Assembly: GCA_030745955.1 (NCBI GenBank)
Contig: JASLNQ010000124.1
Location: forward strand, 1 to 6,617
Direction of reading: 5' to 3'
DNA from: Dehalococcoidia bacterium
GTDB lineage: Bacteria; Chloroflexota; Dehalococcoidia; UBA1151; UBA1328
Length of the DNA: 6,617 nt
Below the pieces are notes generated by a model. It saw only the letters and a program-made list of their open reading frames with translations, made no database searches and was not told the DNA's origin. The translations under genes were made by a program, and so were the position numbers. Numbering within the stretch: position 1 is the first letter of the stretch; the number at the start of each line of letters is the position of its first letter. Below, piece after piece: positions 1 to 6,136 of this stretch.

Positions 1-1
1 G

Positions 2-184
2 AACCTTGGTGTCGGATTTGTGACCCTGCACGCTGCCAACAGCCACCGCGACAAGGTGACCGCAGTTCGGATTGACGGTCTGTCGCTGGAACGTGACCTG
101 AACCTGATATTCGAAACTGGTCGCGTGCGCGGACGGCACACACAGGCGTTCATCGATTTCGCACAGCGTAAGTCCCGGCTGTAA
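2..184 (+). CDS. LysR-type transcriptional regulator, C-terminal fragment
   Basis: This is the 3' end of a gene that enters from the left edge; 60 codons are visible and it ends with TAA. The peptide opens NLGVGFVTLHAA and continues through VTAVRIDGLSLERDLNLIFETGR to a terminal helix, QAFIDFAQRKSRL. This pattern is typical of the end of the LysR substrate-binding domain: a 'GLGVAFVS'-like strand, a 'GL.L.R.L.LI...GR' strand pair, then an 'AF.DF' helix. LysR regulators bind DNA through an N-terminal winged helix-turn-helix, which lies outside the window, and sense a small effector through this domain. The effector and targets cannot be inferred. The gene runs in the same direction as recA, but the 155-base gap and the recA-proximal regulatory signals suggest separate transcription. 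No U-tract terminator is visible after the stop. Confidence 0.8.
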   Translation, partial: NLGVGFVTLHAANSHRDKVTAVRIDGLSLERDLNLIFETGRVRGRHTQAFIDFAQRKSRL

Positions 185-250
185 ATCTCCGTTCTGCACG
201 CACAGGCCCGCTGGGAGAGCGTTATCGTTGTGTCACAGGCCGCTTGCAGT

Positions 251-270
251 ATTAGAACGCTTGTGCTAAT
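251..270 (+). promoter_or_regulatory. Putative LexA/SOS-type operator upstream of recA
   Basis: A 20-base imperfect palindrome, ATTAGaAC-gctt-GTgCTAAT, lies 70 bases before the recA start. Each half-site has 8 bases, with one mismatched pair. Its core, GAAC-N4-GTGC, differs by one base from the GAAC-N4-GTTC core of LexA operators in Gram-positive bacteria and relatives. Several weak promoter hexamers overlap it, for example TTGCAG at 244-249 with GCTAAT at 265-270 (15-base spacer), or TTGTGT at 228-233 with TATTAG at 250-255 (16-base spacer). A repressor bound here would block either. The palindrome is seen directly; LexA as the binding protein is an inference from its position before recA. 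Confidence 0.45.
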
Positions 271-282
271 CTGCGCTTCGTT

Positions 283-301
283 GCGGGTACCTGGAACCCG
301 C
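283..301 (+). other. Small hairpin in the recA leader
   Basis: GCGGGT at 283-288 pairs perfectly with ACCCGC at 296-301 around a 7-base loop. It lies between the putative operator/promoter and the Shine-Dalgarno sequence. No U-tract follows, so it is not an intrinsic terminator. If transcription starts near 278, the hairpin would sit close to the 5' end of the recA mRNA and could affect its stability. A 6-base stem can also arise by chance in GC-rich DNA. Confidence 0.25.
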
Positions 302-323
302 TTGTCCGGCCACTGAATAGCGC

Positions 324-334
324 AGAAGGAAGAG
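324..334 (+). promoter_or_regulatory. Ribosome binding site of recA
   Basis: The purine-rich stretch AGAAGGAAGAG contains the core AAGGA at 326-330, 9 bases before a TTG codon at 340. It supports TTG as the recA start: there is no in-frame ATG or GTG just upstream, and the first in-frame ATG downstream (457) would remove part of the conserved N-terminal region. It is the only clear Shine-Dalgarno sequence at any of the gene starts in this window. Confidence 0.7.
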
Positions 335-339
335 CGACG

Positions 340-1431
340 TTGGCTGTAAAGAAAGCACAGGCTAAGGCCTCCGTTAACGGGACGGTTAACGACCGCGACA
401 AGACCCTTGAGCTGGCGCTGGCACAGATCGAGAAGGCGTTCGGTCGCGGTACCGTGATGCGTCTTGGTGAATCGAGTGCGGCGAACGCCGTCAAGGCGAT
501 TCCAACCGGCTCGATCGCCCTCGACCTGGCACTTGGCGTCGGTGGCTTTCCGCGCGGCCGGATAATCGAGGTATTTGGAGCAGAGTCTGCCGGGAAATCG
601 ACCCTGGCCATGTCGGTTGTCGCCGAAGCCCAGGCAGCTGGTGGCCAGGCGGCCTTCATCGACGTTGAGCATGCGATGGACCCGGCGTATGCCCGTGTGA
701 TCGGTGTTGATGTCGACAAACTCCTCATTTCACAGCCCGACTCTGCCGAGCAGGCGCTCGAGATCACTGAGTACCTCGTCCGTAGTGGCGCGCTCGACAT
801 CATCGTTTTGGACAGCGTTGCGGCGCTTGTCCCCCTCGCAGAGCTGGAGGGCGACATGGCCGACATGCAGATTGGCCTACAGGCCCGATTAATGTCGAAG
901 GCATTGCGCAAGCTCACCGGGATCATCCACAAGACCGACACGGTCTGTATTTTCATCAACCAACTCCGCGAAAAAGTCGGTGTGGTCTTTGGTAGTCCGG
1001 AAGTGACGCCGGGTGGACGGGCGCTGAAGTTCTACAGCTCGGTCCGCGTCGACCTCCGCAGGGTTGAGGCGATCAAGGTTGGCCAGGACATAATCGGCAA
1101 CCGTATTCGGGCACGGGTCGTGAAGAACAAGGTGGCGCCACCGTTCCGCAAGGCTGAGATCGAGATTCTCTTCAATTCTGGGATCAGTAAGGAAGGCAGC
1201 CTGCTCGATCTCGGGGTCGAGCGTGGCATCGTCAAGAAGAGCGGCTCGTTCTATTCGTATGGCGACACCCGTCTCGGGCAGGGCCGCGAAGCGTCCCGGC
1301 GGTTCCTGGGGGCGAACACCGACATACGGGATCAGATCGAGGCCCGAATTCGCAACGACGAAGAGGGCGCCGGGGCCGCCGGGGGCGAGGCTCCTGAAGG
1401 CGGTACCGAACCGGTGCCTGCACCGAACTAA
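340..1431 (+). CDS. recA: RecA recombinase
   Basis: RecA forms ATP-dependent filaments on single-stranded DNA, catalyses homologous pairing and strand exchange, and stimulates LexA self-cleavage. The protein is full length (363 aa) and aligns with E. coli RecA at a constant offset of +14, without gaps across the core. Visible elements are Walker [10 protein letters not shown] (80-88), the catalytic glutamate E110 in FIDVEHA, Walker B with D158 in IIVLDSV, loop L1 near 168-187, Q208 in FINQLR, loop L2 near 219-241 with F231, and the ATP-interface lysines K262 and K264 in VVKNK. The tail (342-363) is rich in Gly, Ala, Glu and Pro. Oddities are Walker A (most RecAs have GPESSGKTT), FIDVEHA for FIDAEHA, and SQPDSAEQ for SQPD(T/S)GEQ. 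All catalytic side chains remain, so I expect an active enzyme. The start is TTG. No recX follows, although recX often lies beside recA. Confidence 0.97.
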   Translation: MAVKKAQAKASVNGTVNDRDKTLELALAQIEKAFGRGTVMRLGESSAANAVKAIPTGSIALDLALGVGGFPRGRIIEVFGAESAGKSTLAMSVVAEAQAAGGQAAFIDVEHAMDPAYARVIGVDVDKLLISQPDSAEQALEITEYLVRSGALDIIVLDSVAALVPLAELEGDMADMQIGLQARLMSKALRKLTGIIHKTDTVCIFINQLREKVGVVFGSPEVTPGGRALKFYSSVRVDLRRVEAIKVGQDIIGNRIRARVVKNKVAPPFRKAEIEILFNSGISKEGSLLDLGVERGIVKKSGSFYSYGDTRLGQGREASRRFLGANTDIRDQIEARIRNDEEGAGAAGGEAPEGGTEPVPAPN

Positions 1432-1541
1432 TCGACCGGGAAGATAACACCGGTGGGTTCATTCAGGCCGACAGTTGTGACAATCGGGTGTAACTCGTAA
1501 AAACACGCCAGTTGCTCTCAGGCGGCGATTGCCCGATAAAC

Positions 1542-1571
1542 TTGATAGCTGGAGTGGTGAGTCGATTTATT
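1542..1571 (+). promoter_or_regulatory. Possible promoter for the CNNM/CorC-like gene and tilS
   Basis: TTGATA at 1542-1547 matches the sigma-70 -35 consensus at 5 of 6 positions. TTTATT at 1566-1571 lies 18 bases further on and matches the -10 consensus at 4 of 6. Transcription would start near 1578, giving a leader of under 20 bases before the ATG at 1595. The rest of the 163-base region (1432-1594) shows only short stems, such as ACCGG/CCGGT at 1435-1454, without U-tracts. The assignment rests on hexamer similarity alone. Confidence 0.35.
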
Positions 1572-1594
1572 GACCGCTGTCCTCCAGTAATCAA

Positions 1595-2878
1595 ATGACC
1601 ACATCGATCGTAATCATTGTTTTCGGACTGCTCGGCAGCGCATTTATCAGCGCGACCGAGGCGGCCGTACTGGACGCGAGCCGATACAGGATCGAGCACC
1701 GTGGTGAAGAGGGCGATAAGCGAGCCGCCCTCGTTGTCAGTATTTTCGAACAGTATGAGAAGTTTTTTGGGACCATTCTCCTCGTAGGAAACCTGTTCAA
1801 CGTCATTGTTGCGTCAGTCGGTACGACCCTGGCCATTTCGACAATCGGCGGCGGAGAACCTACTGCCCTTTCGGCTATCGCGGCAACAGCTATTGCCACT
1901 GTCGCCATTGTGATCATCGGTGAGTTGACTCCGAAGACGCTCGCAGTCGTGGCGGCCGAGCGATGGGCGCTCACAACTGCACGGATAGTGTTGATATTGA
2001 TGACTGTCACCTGGCCGGTGGTCTTCGCATTCACGCTGGTCCCGCGCGGAATCATTCGCCTTTTCGGTGGCAAGAAGTCGCTGACGAGTCCAATCGTCAC
2101 GTCGGGCGAGCTCCGCACGCTGATCGATCTTGGAGAGGCCGAGGGCACGGTGGAAGAATCCACCGGTGAGATGCTCGAGAACATCTTCAGGTTCGGGGAA
2201 ATGGAAGTACGTGACGTTGTGACCCCGCGCCCTGAGATTAACTGGATCCAGGCCGACACAACGTTCCGGGAGTTTATGGAATCGTATCGGGTGACCCCGC
2301 ACACAAGATTCCCCGTGTTCGATACCAACCACGACGATGTGGTCGGTATCTTTTCCGTGAAAGACGTCCTGGTGTCGATATCGGAATCCGATCTCGATCT
2401 CGATCAGCCGGTGATCAACCTCATGCGGGAGGCCTACTTCGTCCCCGAAACAAAACGCCTGGACGACCTGTTCGAGGAGATGCAGGAATCGGGTCACAAA
2501 ATCGCGCTCGTTGTCGATGAGTTTGGCGGGATTGCCGGGCTCATCACACTGACACGCCTCGTTGAGCAGATCGTCGGCCGCACCGGAGAAGAGGGACGCA
2601 AACCCGAGCGTCGATTCCTGACCATCAACGAAAACACGTTTGTCCTGGATGGCGGTCTTGAGATTGGCGAAGCGAATGATGAACTGGGCCTCGAGATCCC
2701 CGAAGGGGACTACGAGACCATTGCCGGATTCTTCCTCGAGCAGGCACAGCAATTACCGGAGATCGGGTCCAGGGTGCGCTTCGGCAACCTGAGGATGCAG
2801 GTCGCTGAAGTGGATGGTACGAAGATCACCAGCATTCGTGTGCGGCGGGCGGAAGAGGTCTCCGAAGTCGCACGATAA
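1595..2878 (+). CDS. CNNM/CorC-type membrane protein (DUF21, CBS pair, CorC_HlyC)
   Basis: This 427-aa protein belongs to the family often labelled 'hemolysin' or 'CorC'; characterised members mediate or regulate Mg2+ (and Co2+) efflux. The N-terminal DUF21 region has hydrophobic segments near residues 3-22, 60-82, 90-110 and 128-150. It carries family motifs SATEAAVLDASR (19-30), GNLFN (65-69) and GELTPKTLA (109-117). A cytoplasmic CBS pair spans about 200-327, with VVTPRPEI (208-215), TRFPVF, GIFSVKDVL (251-259) and VVDEFGGIAGLITL (306-319). A CorC_HlyC domain spans about 340-418, with LDGGLEIGEANDELGLEIPE and DYETIAGFFLEQ. The ATG is the first possible start after an in-frame TGA at 1571, but no Shine-Dalgarno precedes it; the leader instead contains CCTCC at 1581-1585. 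tilS starts 9 bases after the stop, so co-transcription is likely. Cation handling is family knowledge; the specific ion is not shown here, and haemolysis is probably a misnomer. Confidence 0.9.
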   Translation: MTTSIVIIVFGLLGSAFISATEAAVLDASRYRIEHRGEEGDKRAALVVSIFEQYEKFFGTILLVGNLFNVIVASVGTTLAISTIGGGEPTALSAIAATAIATVAIVIIGELTPKTLAVVAAERWALTTARIVLILMTVTWPVVFAFTLVPRGIIRLFGGKKSLTSPIVTSGELRTLIDLGEAEGTVEESTGEMLENIFRFGEMEVRDVVTPRPEINWIQADTTFREFMESYRVTPHTRFPVFDTNHDDVVGIFSVKDVLVSISESDLDLDQPVINLMREAYFVPETKRLDDLFEEMQESGHKIALVVDEFGGIAGLITLTRLVEQIVGRTGEEGRKPERRFLTINENTFVLDGGLEIGEANDELGLEIPEGDYETIAGFFLEQAQQLPEIGSRVRFGNLRMQVAEVDGTKITSIRVRRAEEVSEVAR

Positions 2879-2887
2879 GTTCCCCCG

Positions 2888-4309
2888 ATGCCCCCCGACA
2901 CCAAATTCCTCGAACGGCTGAATGCGGGCCTTGAACAGGCGTCGTTGCCGCGTGGCGCGACACTGATAGTCGCGTTTTCAGGGGGGCCGGATTCCTCAGC
3001 GCTGCTTGCCGGGCTATCGGAACTGCGTGACCGATTGGGCCTGACGCTATTAGCGGCGCATGTAAATCACCGGATTCGACCGGGGTCGTCCGATCACGGC
3101 CAGGATTCCGCGCAGCGAATCGCCGGGGTTTTGGGCGTCGAGTTCACGGCAGTCAGTGTCGATGTTCCCGCAACTGCGGATGAACAAAACATCTCGATCG
3201 AATCCGCGGCGCGCCAGTTACGTTACGAAGCACTGTCGAAAATCGCCAATCGACGTTCAGCGCACGGCGTCGTGACCGGTCACACACGTGACGATCAGGC
3301 CGAAACGGTGTTGCTGCACGCGGGCAGGGGGTCGGGCCTGAAGGGACTCGCCGGTATGAGCCCACGCTCGACTCTCAAGATTCCCGGTTCAAGCGTCGAG
3401 CTTACAGTCCTGCGCCCGATGCTCGGTATCTCAAAAGCCGAGTGCATACGGTACTGCGAAGAGAAGCGAATTCAGCCCGTTGCCGATGAATCCAACACCA
3501 GCCGTGAGCACACGCGAAACCGAATCAGGCTGGACGTGCTGCCATCACTTGAGGCCGCGATTCCGGGATCGTCGGCTGCGCTCGCCCGACTCGCGGAGAA
3601 CACCTCTAGCGATCTCGAGATAGTTGACTGGGCCGTGAGCCAGCACCTTGCCGGGGCAATGCTGGCGCAGGGGAACTATGCGCGGGCGAAGGTTTCATAT
3701 CTTCCACGGAACTTTATCGCCAGGGTGTTGATGAGAGCCTACGAAGACCACACGGGCCATTCGCTGGACCTCGAACGGAAACATATCTCCGACATGGTCG
3801 ACCAGGTAACCGGTCGTAGCGGGACGGCGATCGACCTGCCAAACGGGGTGACGTTCCGAGTCGATCGAGATTCCTTCACTTTCAGTTCAGGCACCGATGA
3901 TGACTGCCCGTATCCGAGCCCGCTTGAAGCAACCGAACTCAGAGTCCCCGGAGTCACGACGCTCGACAGAGGCTTCACGATGACTGTCCGAATCATCGAC
4001 CGCCCAACGGCCCTTGAGTCCGGCAGTCCGTGGGTGACCTTTGCCGCGAGAGAAGCGCTAACAACCGCACCTCGGCTGCGTAACCGCAGAGACGGTGACC
4101 GGTTCCAGCCCCTCGGGATGGAGCCGCAGGTCAAGCTGCAGGATTTCTTTGTGGGCGCGGGGGTACCCGGACGCTGGCGTGACCGGGTGCCGATCGTCGA
4201 AACGGACCGGGGAATCGTGTGGGTGGCCGGATCGCGATTGGCGGAGTGGGCGAAAGTCCAGGCGGACCACGTGCAGGTAGCCCGCATCGAGTTAGTCCGG
4301 CCTGGTTAG
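2888..4309 (+). CDS. tilS: tRNA(Ile)-lysidine synthetase
   Basis: TilS uses ATP and lysine to convert C34 of the CAU anticodon of tRNA-Ile2 to lysidine, changing both its amino-acid identity and codon reading from AUG/Met to AUA/Ile. It is a cytoplasmic, normally essential enzyme. The N-terminal PP-loop ATPase domain has SGGPDSSALL (31-40), HVNHRIRPGSSDHG (58-71), SIESAARQLRYEAL (103-116), GHTRDDQAETVLL (131-143), LRPMLGISKAE (175-185) and NRIRLDVLP (211-219). A helical middle part follows. The C-terminal TilS domain carries RNRRDGDRFQPLG (398-410), KLQDFFVGAGVP (416-427), RDRVPIV (431-437) and VAGSRLAEWAKV (446-457). At 473 aa it is full length. The ATG lies 9 bases after the upstream stop without a visible Shine-Dalgarno, consistent with translational coupling. 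The stop TAG overlaps the convergent gene's stop. The hpt or ftsH genes that often follow tilS are absent. Confidence 0.95.
   Translation: MPPDTKFLERLNAGLEQASLPRGATLIVAFSGGPDSSALLAGLSELRDRLGLTLLAAHVNHRIRPGSSDHGQDSAQRIAGVLGVEFTAVSVDVPATADEQNISIESAARQLRYEALSKIANRRSAHGVVTGHTRDDQAETVLLHAGRGSGLKGLAGMSPRSTLKIPGSSVELTVLRPMLGISKAECIRYCEEKRIQPVADESNTSREHTRNRIRLDVLPSLEAAIPGSSAALARLAENTSSDLEIVDWAVSQHLAGAMLAQGNYARAKVSYLPRNFIARVLMRAYEDHTGHSLDLERKHISDMVDQVTGRSGTAIDLPNGVTFRVDRDSFTFSSGTDDDCPYPSPLEATELRVPGVTTLDRGFTMTVRIIDRPTALESGSPWVTFAAREALTTAPRLRNRRDGDRFQPLGMEPQVKLQDFFVGAGVPGRWRDRVPIVETDRGIVWVAGSRLAEWAKVQADHVQVARIELVRPG
4306..4309. other. Convergent stop-codon overlap
   Basis: The four bases TTAG hold the tilS stop on the plus strand (TAG, 4307-4309) and the phosphoribosyltransferase stop on the minus strand (TAA, read from 4308 to 4306). 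The two transcription units therefore meet with no spacer, and any terminator must lie inside the opposing coding region. The nearest perfect hairpin, CCGGC-aac-GCCGG at 4334-4346, lacks a U-tract on either strand. Confidence 0.9.
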
Positions 4310-5307
4310 AGAACCTGGGTCAACCTTGTGCCACCGGCAACGCCGGGAATACGACCGCGCTTCGCAATGTTCCGCCCCTCGATCTCCTTGATGTCGGCAG
4401 TGAACGAAATCGGGCTAGCCGCGGCAATGTAGTAGCCCACGGCGAAGACGCTGACAGGCGCTTCCGCAAGGACAAACTCCCGGATTCGGGCGGGGGTGAT
4501 CCCGCCGCTCACGAAGATCTCGACGTGGTTGTAGCCGCCCTGATCGAGCCGGGCCCTGATCTCGTGAACCATGTCGGGCGTCACCCCTCCGCGTTCCTTC
4601 GGCGTATCGAGCCGGATGCCCCGCAGTCGTTCACGCAGGGCCTTGGCCACGTCCATCGCCTCTTCAGCCTCGTCTTTGAACGTATCGACGAGTGCCACCC
4701 TGGGGACCTCGGGGGGCATGTGCTTGTCGAAGGCCATGATGGAACGGACGGTGTCGCCCATCAGGAGTACCAGCGAGTGGGGCATGGTCCCCGATGGGGT
4801 CAGCCCGTGGAGTTGCTGGCCGACCACTGAGGAGGTTGAGGAGCAGTTACCTATCACGGCGGCGTAGTCCATCACCCCGACCACTTCCGGGTGAACGTGC
4901 CGGGCGCCGTAGCCGATAACCGGAATCCCGTCGCCTGCTACAACACATTCGTTTGCGGCGGTGGCCCAGCCGGTGCAGGAGGCCAGCGTCCCGAGTATCG
5001 CCGTTTCAAACAGGCCGAACGAGGCGTACGGGGCTTTTATACGGAGCGCCACTTCGCCGGCATTGACTGCCGCTCCCTCATCGAGCGCCCAAACTTCTCG
5101 ACCGGTTTCAGGCAGCACCCGGTCGAGAAGCATCTTCACTTCCGCGATACCGCAGAAGATACCGCTGCGTTCGACCGCGATCTCGACAACAACCTCCGGG
5201 TTGACTCCCTCGTTCCGGAGGATCGTCAACGCCCTGTGGAGTTCGTTGTCGGCCGTGTACCCGGTAAGAACCGAGCGTGCGATCTCAAAATTGCCGGGTG
5301 TAGTCAT
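4306..5307 (-). CDS. pncB: Nicotinate phosphoribosyltransferase, short form
   Basis: This enzyme joins nicotinate to PRPP, with ATP hydrolysis, to give nicotinate mononucleotide in the Preiss-Handler NAD salvage route. The 333-aa protein resembles the short bacterial/archaeal form. It has SGIFCGIAEV (48-57), an ETAILGTLA helix (101-109), GARHVHPEV (134-142), PSGTMPHSLVLL (171-182), VPRVALVDTFKDE (201-213), RLDTP (232-236), VSGGI (266-270), and the phosphate-site strand FAVGYYI (288-294) followed by SFTADIKEIEG. The end, AKRGRIPGVAGG, stops shortly after the barrel; some archaeal relatives carry a zinc-binding C-terminal extension, which is absent. The ATG is the only plausible start after an in-frame upstream stop at 5341-5343 (12 codons before it), and has no Shine-Dalgarno. 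It lies 80 bases downstream of the glycosyltransferase, so read-through from purH or its own promoter are both possible. Quinolinate phosphoribosyltransferase shares the fold, but these motifs favour the nicotinate enzyme. Confidence 0.88.
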   Translation of the reverse strand: MTTPGNFEIARSVLTGYTADNELHRALTILRNEGVNPEVVVEIAVERSGIFCGIAEVKMLLDRVLPETGREVWALDEGAAVNAGEVALRIKAPYASFGLFETAILGTLASCTGWATAANECVVAGDGIPVIGYGARHVHPEVVGVMDYAAVIGNCSSTSSVVGQQLHGLTPSGTMPHSLVLLMGDTVRSIMAFDKHMPPEVPRVALVDTFKDEAEEAMDVAKALRERLRGIRLDTPKERGGVTPDMVHEIRARLDQGGYNHVEIFVSGGITPARIREFVLAEAPVSVFAVGYYIAAASPISFTADIKEIEGRNIAKRGRIPGVAGGTRLTQVL

Positions 5308-5340
5308 GATTTGCTGCTGTCGGCGGTGCGCAATCCTGCG

Positions 5341-5358
5341 TTACCGCTGTGCGGTCAA
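5341..5358 (-). other. Hairpin between the glycosyltransferase and pncB
   Basis: ACCGC (5343-5347) pairs with GCGGT (5351-5355) around a 3-base loop. Two more A-T pairs (5341-5342 with 5357-5358) follow past a single bulged base. On the minus-strand transcript it falls about 30 bases after the glycosyltransferase stop and 33 bases before the pncB start. It is not followed by a U-tract, so I do not call it a terminator. TTGACC, a -35-like hexamer on the minus strand (5358-5353), overlaps one arm, but no good -10 lies at the right distance. Confidence 0.25.
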
Positions 5359-5387
5359 CCAACTCTAGCTACCGTTTGAAAGAGTGG

Positions 5388-6122
5388 TCAAGACGTGGAT
5401 GTCGGCGTTGCCCGCCCTTTGAACCTGAGTCTGAGCAGTCCCTTGACGTCTTCCCAGACCGTTGAAGCTATCTTCACACGGGTGTCGGGATCGTCCTCCC
5501 AGTGAACCGGTATTTCCTTTATGCCATAGCCGTTCTTACCGGCGAGTAACAGTAGTTCGGTATCGAAGAACCAAGCATTGTCTTTGATCAGCGGGACCAG
5601 GTTGTCGGCGGTCCGTTTCGACACGGCCTTGAATCCGCACTGTGCGTCCTTGAATCCGGGGAACGGAAAGAGCATGTGAATGAGAATGTTGTAACCACGC
5701 GATGTGATCTCACGCTTGAGAGTCCGGTCGATAACCTCCGAGCCCCTGGTCAACCGCGAGCCAATCGCCACCTCGTAGCCTTCATCGGCGATTCCCGAAA
5801 CCAGTGGCGGCAACGACTTCAGGTCCGTCGAAAGGTCGACATCCATATACAGACGCACGTCGGCATCGCTCTCGGTCCAGGCTTTTTTCAGTGCCCTGCC
5901 CCGGCCACGTTGATCGAGCCTGGAGACCGACAGGTCTTTGTACTGGCCGGCCAGTTCGGTCGCTAGCTCGGTCGTCCGGTCGGTCGATCCGTTGTCCGCC
6001 ACGACTACACGCCACTCGCGATCGGGGTGCTGCTCGATAAACGCGTACAGCTTTTCGAGGCAAACGGGGAGCGCAACTTCCTCGTTGAGGACCGGGATGA
6101 CGATGTCGACGGTTGCTGCCAT
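5388..6122 (-). CDS. Family 2 glycosyltransferase, dolichyl-phosphate glucosyltransferase type
   Basis: This 244-aa protein is a complete GT-A fold enzyme of the GT2 family, in the branch resembling dolichyl-phosphate beta-glucosyltransferase (Alg5/DPG synthase). Such enzymes move a sugar from a nucleotide-sugar to a polyprenyl phosphate, giving a lipid-linked donor for cell-envelope glycosylation. Motifs in order are VDIVIPVLNEE (5-15), VVADNGSTDRT (40-50), RGRGRALKKAW (72-82), the metal-binding DxD in YMDVDLSTDL (D94, D96), AIGSRLTRGS (119-128), REITSRGYN (137-145), DAQCGFKAV (159-167), WFFDTELLLLA (184-194), and PVHWEDDPDTRVKI (205-218). No transmembrane segment is evident, so it probably works at the inner face of the membrane. 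Sugar donor and lipid acceptor are not determined by the sequence; a bacterial acceptor would probably be undecaprenyl phosphate. The ATG is 14 bases after the purH stop, so the two are probably co-transcribed. The RBS is weak (GGAA at most). Confidence 0.9.
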   Translation of the reverse strand: MAATVDIVIPVLNEEVALPVCLEKLYAFIEQHPDREWRVVVADNGSTDRTTELATELAGQYKDLSVSRLDQRGRGRALKKAWTESDADVRLYMDVDLSTDLKSLPPLVSGIADEGYEVAIGSRLTRGSEVIDRTLKREITSRGYNILIHMLFPFPGFKDAQCGFKAVSKRTADNLVPLIKDNAWFFDTELLLLAGKNGYGIKEIPVHWEDDPDTRVKIASTVWEDVKGLLRLRFKGRATPTSTS

Positions 6123-6136
6123 TTGGTGGGTTCCGG

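Noticed and set aside
252..959. Long open frame on the minus strand opposite the start of recA (235 codons)
   Set aside because: Its Ser/Ala/Arg-rich translation has no recognisable domain and it lies opposite a certain recA. Long antisense frames are expected in GC-rich DNA.
1412..1425. CGGTG-cctg-CACCG at the recA 3' end
   Set aside because: It is a 5-base stem inside the coding sequence with no U-tract; it probably reflects codon use in the low-complexity tail.
1435..1454. ACCGG/CCGGT stem after recA, considered as a terminator
   Set aside because: The stem has only 5 pairs with a 10-base loop, and the downstream sequence is GGGTTCATTC rather than a U-run.
1814..2752. 312-codon open frame on the minus strand opposite the CNNM/CorC-like gene
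   Set aside because: It is an antisense shadow of a well-supported gene. The translation shows no family motif and has no start context.
2978..2986. Run of six G within the tilS PP-loop, considered as a frameshift or sequencing-error site
   Set aside because: The frame is intact on both sides and encodes the expected SGGPDS motif.
4334..4346. Perfect hairpin CCGGC-aac-GCCGG just past the tilS stop, considered as a terminator
   Set aside because: No U-tract follows on either strand, and it lies in codons for the PGVAGG segment of the opposing gene, where Gly/Pro codons give such repeats easily.
4219..4830. 203-codon plus-strand open frame across the tilS/pncB junction
   Set aside because: It overlaps two firmly identified genes in the wrong frame or strand and has no recognisable motifs.
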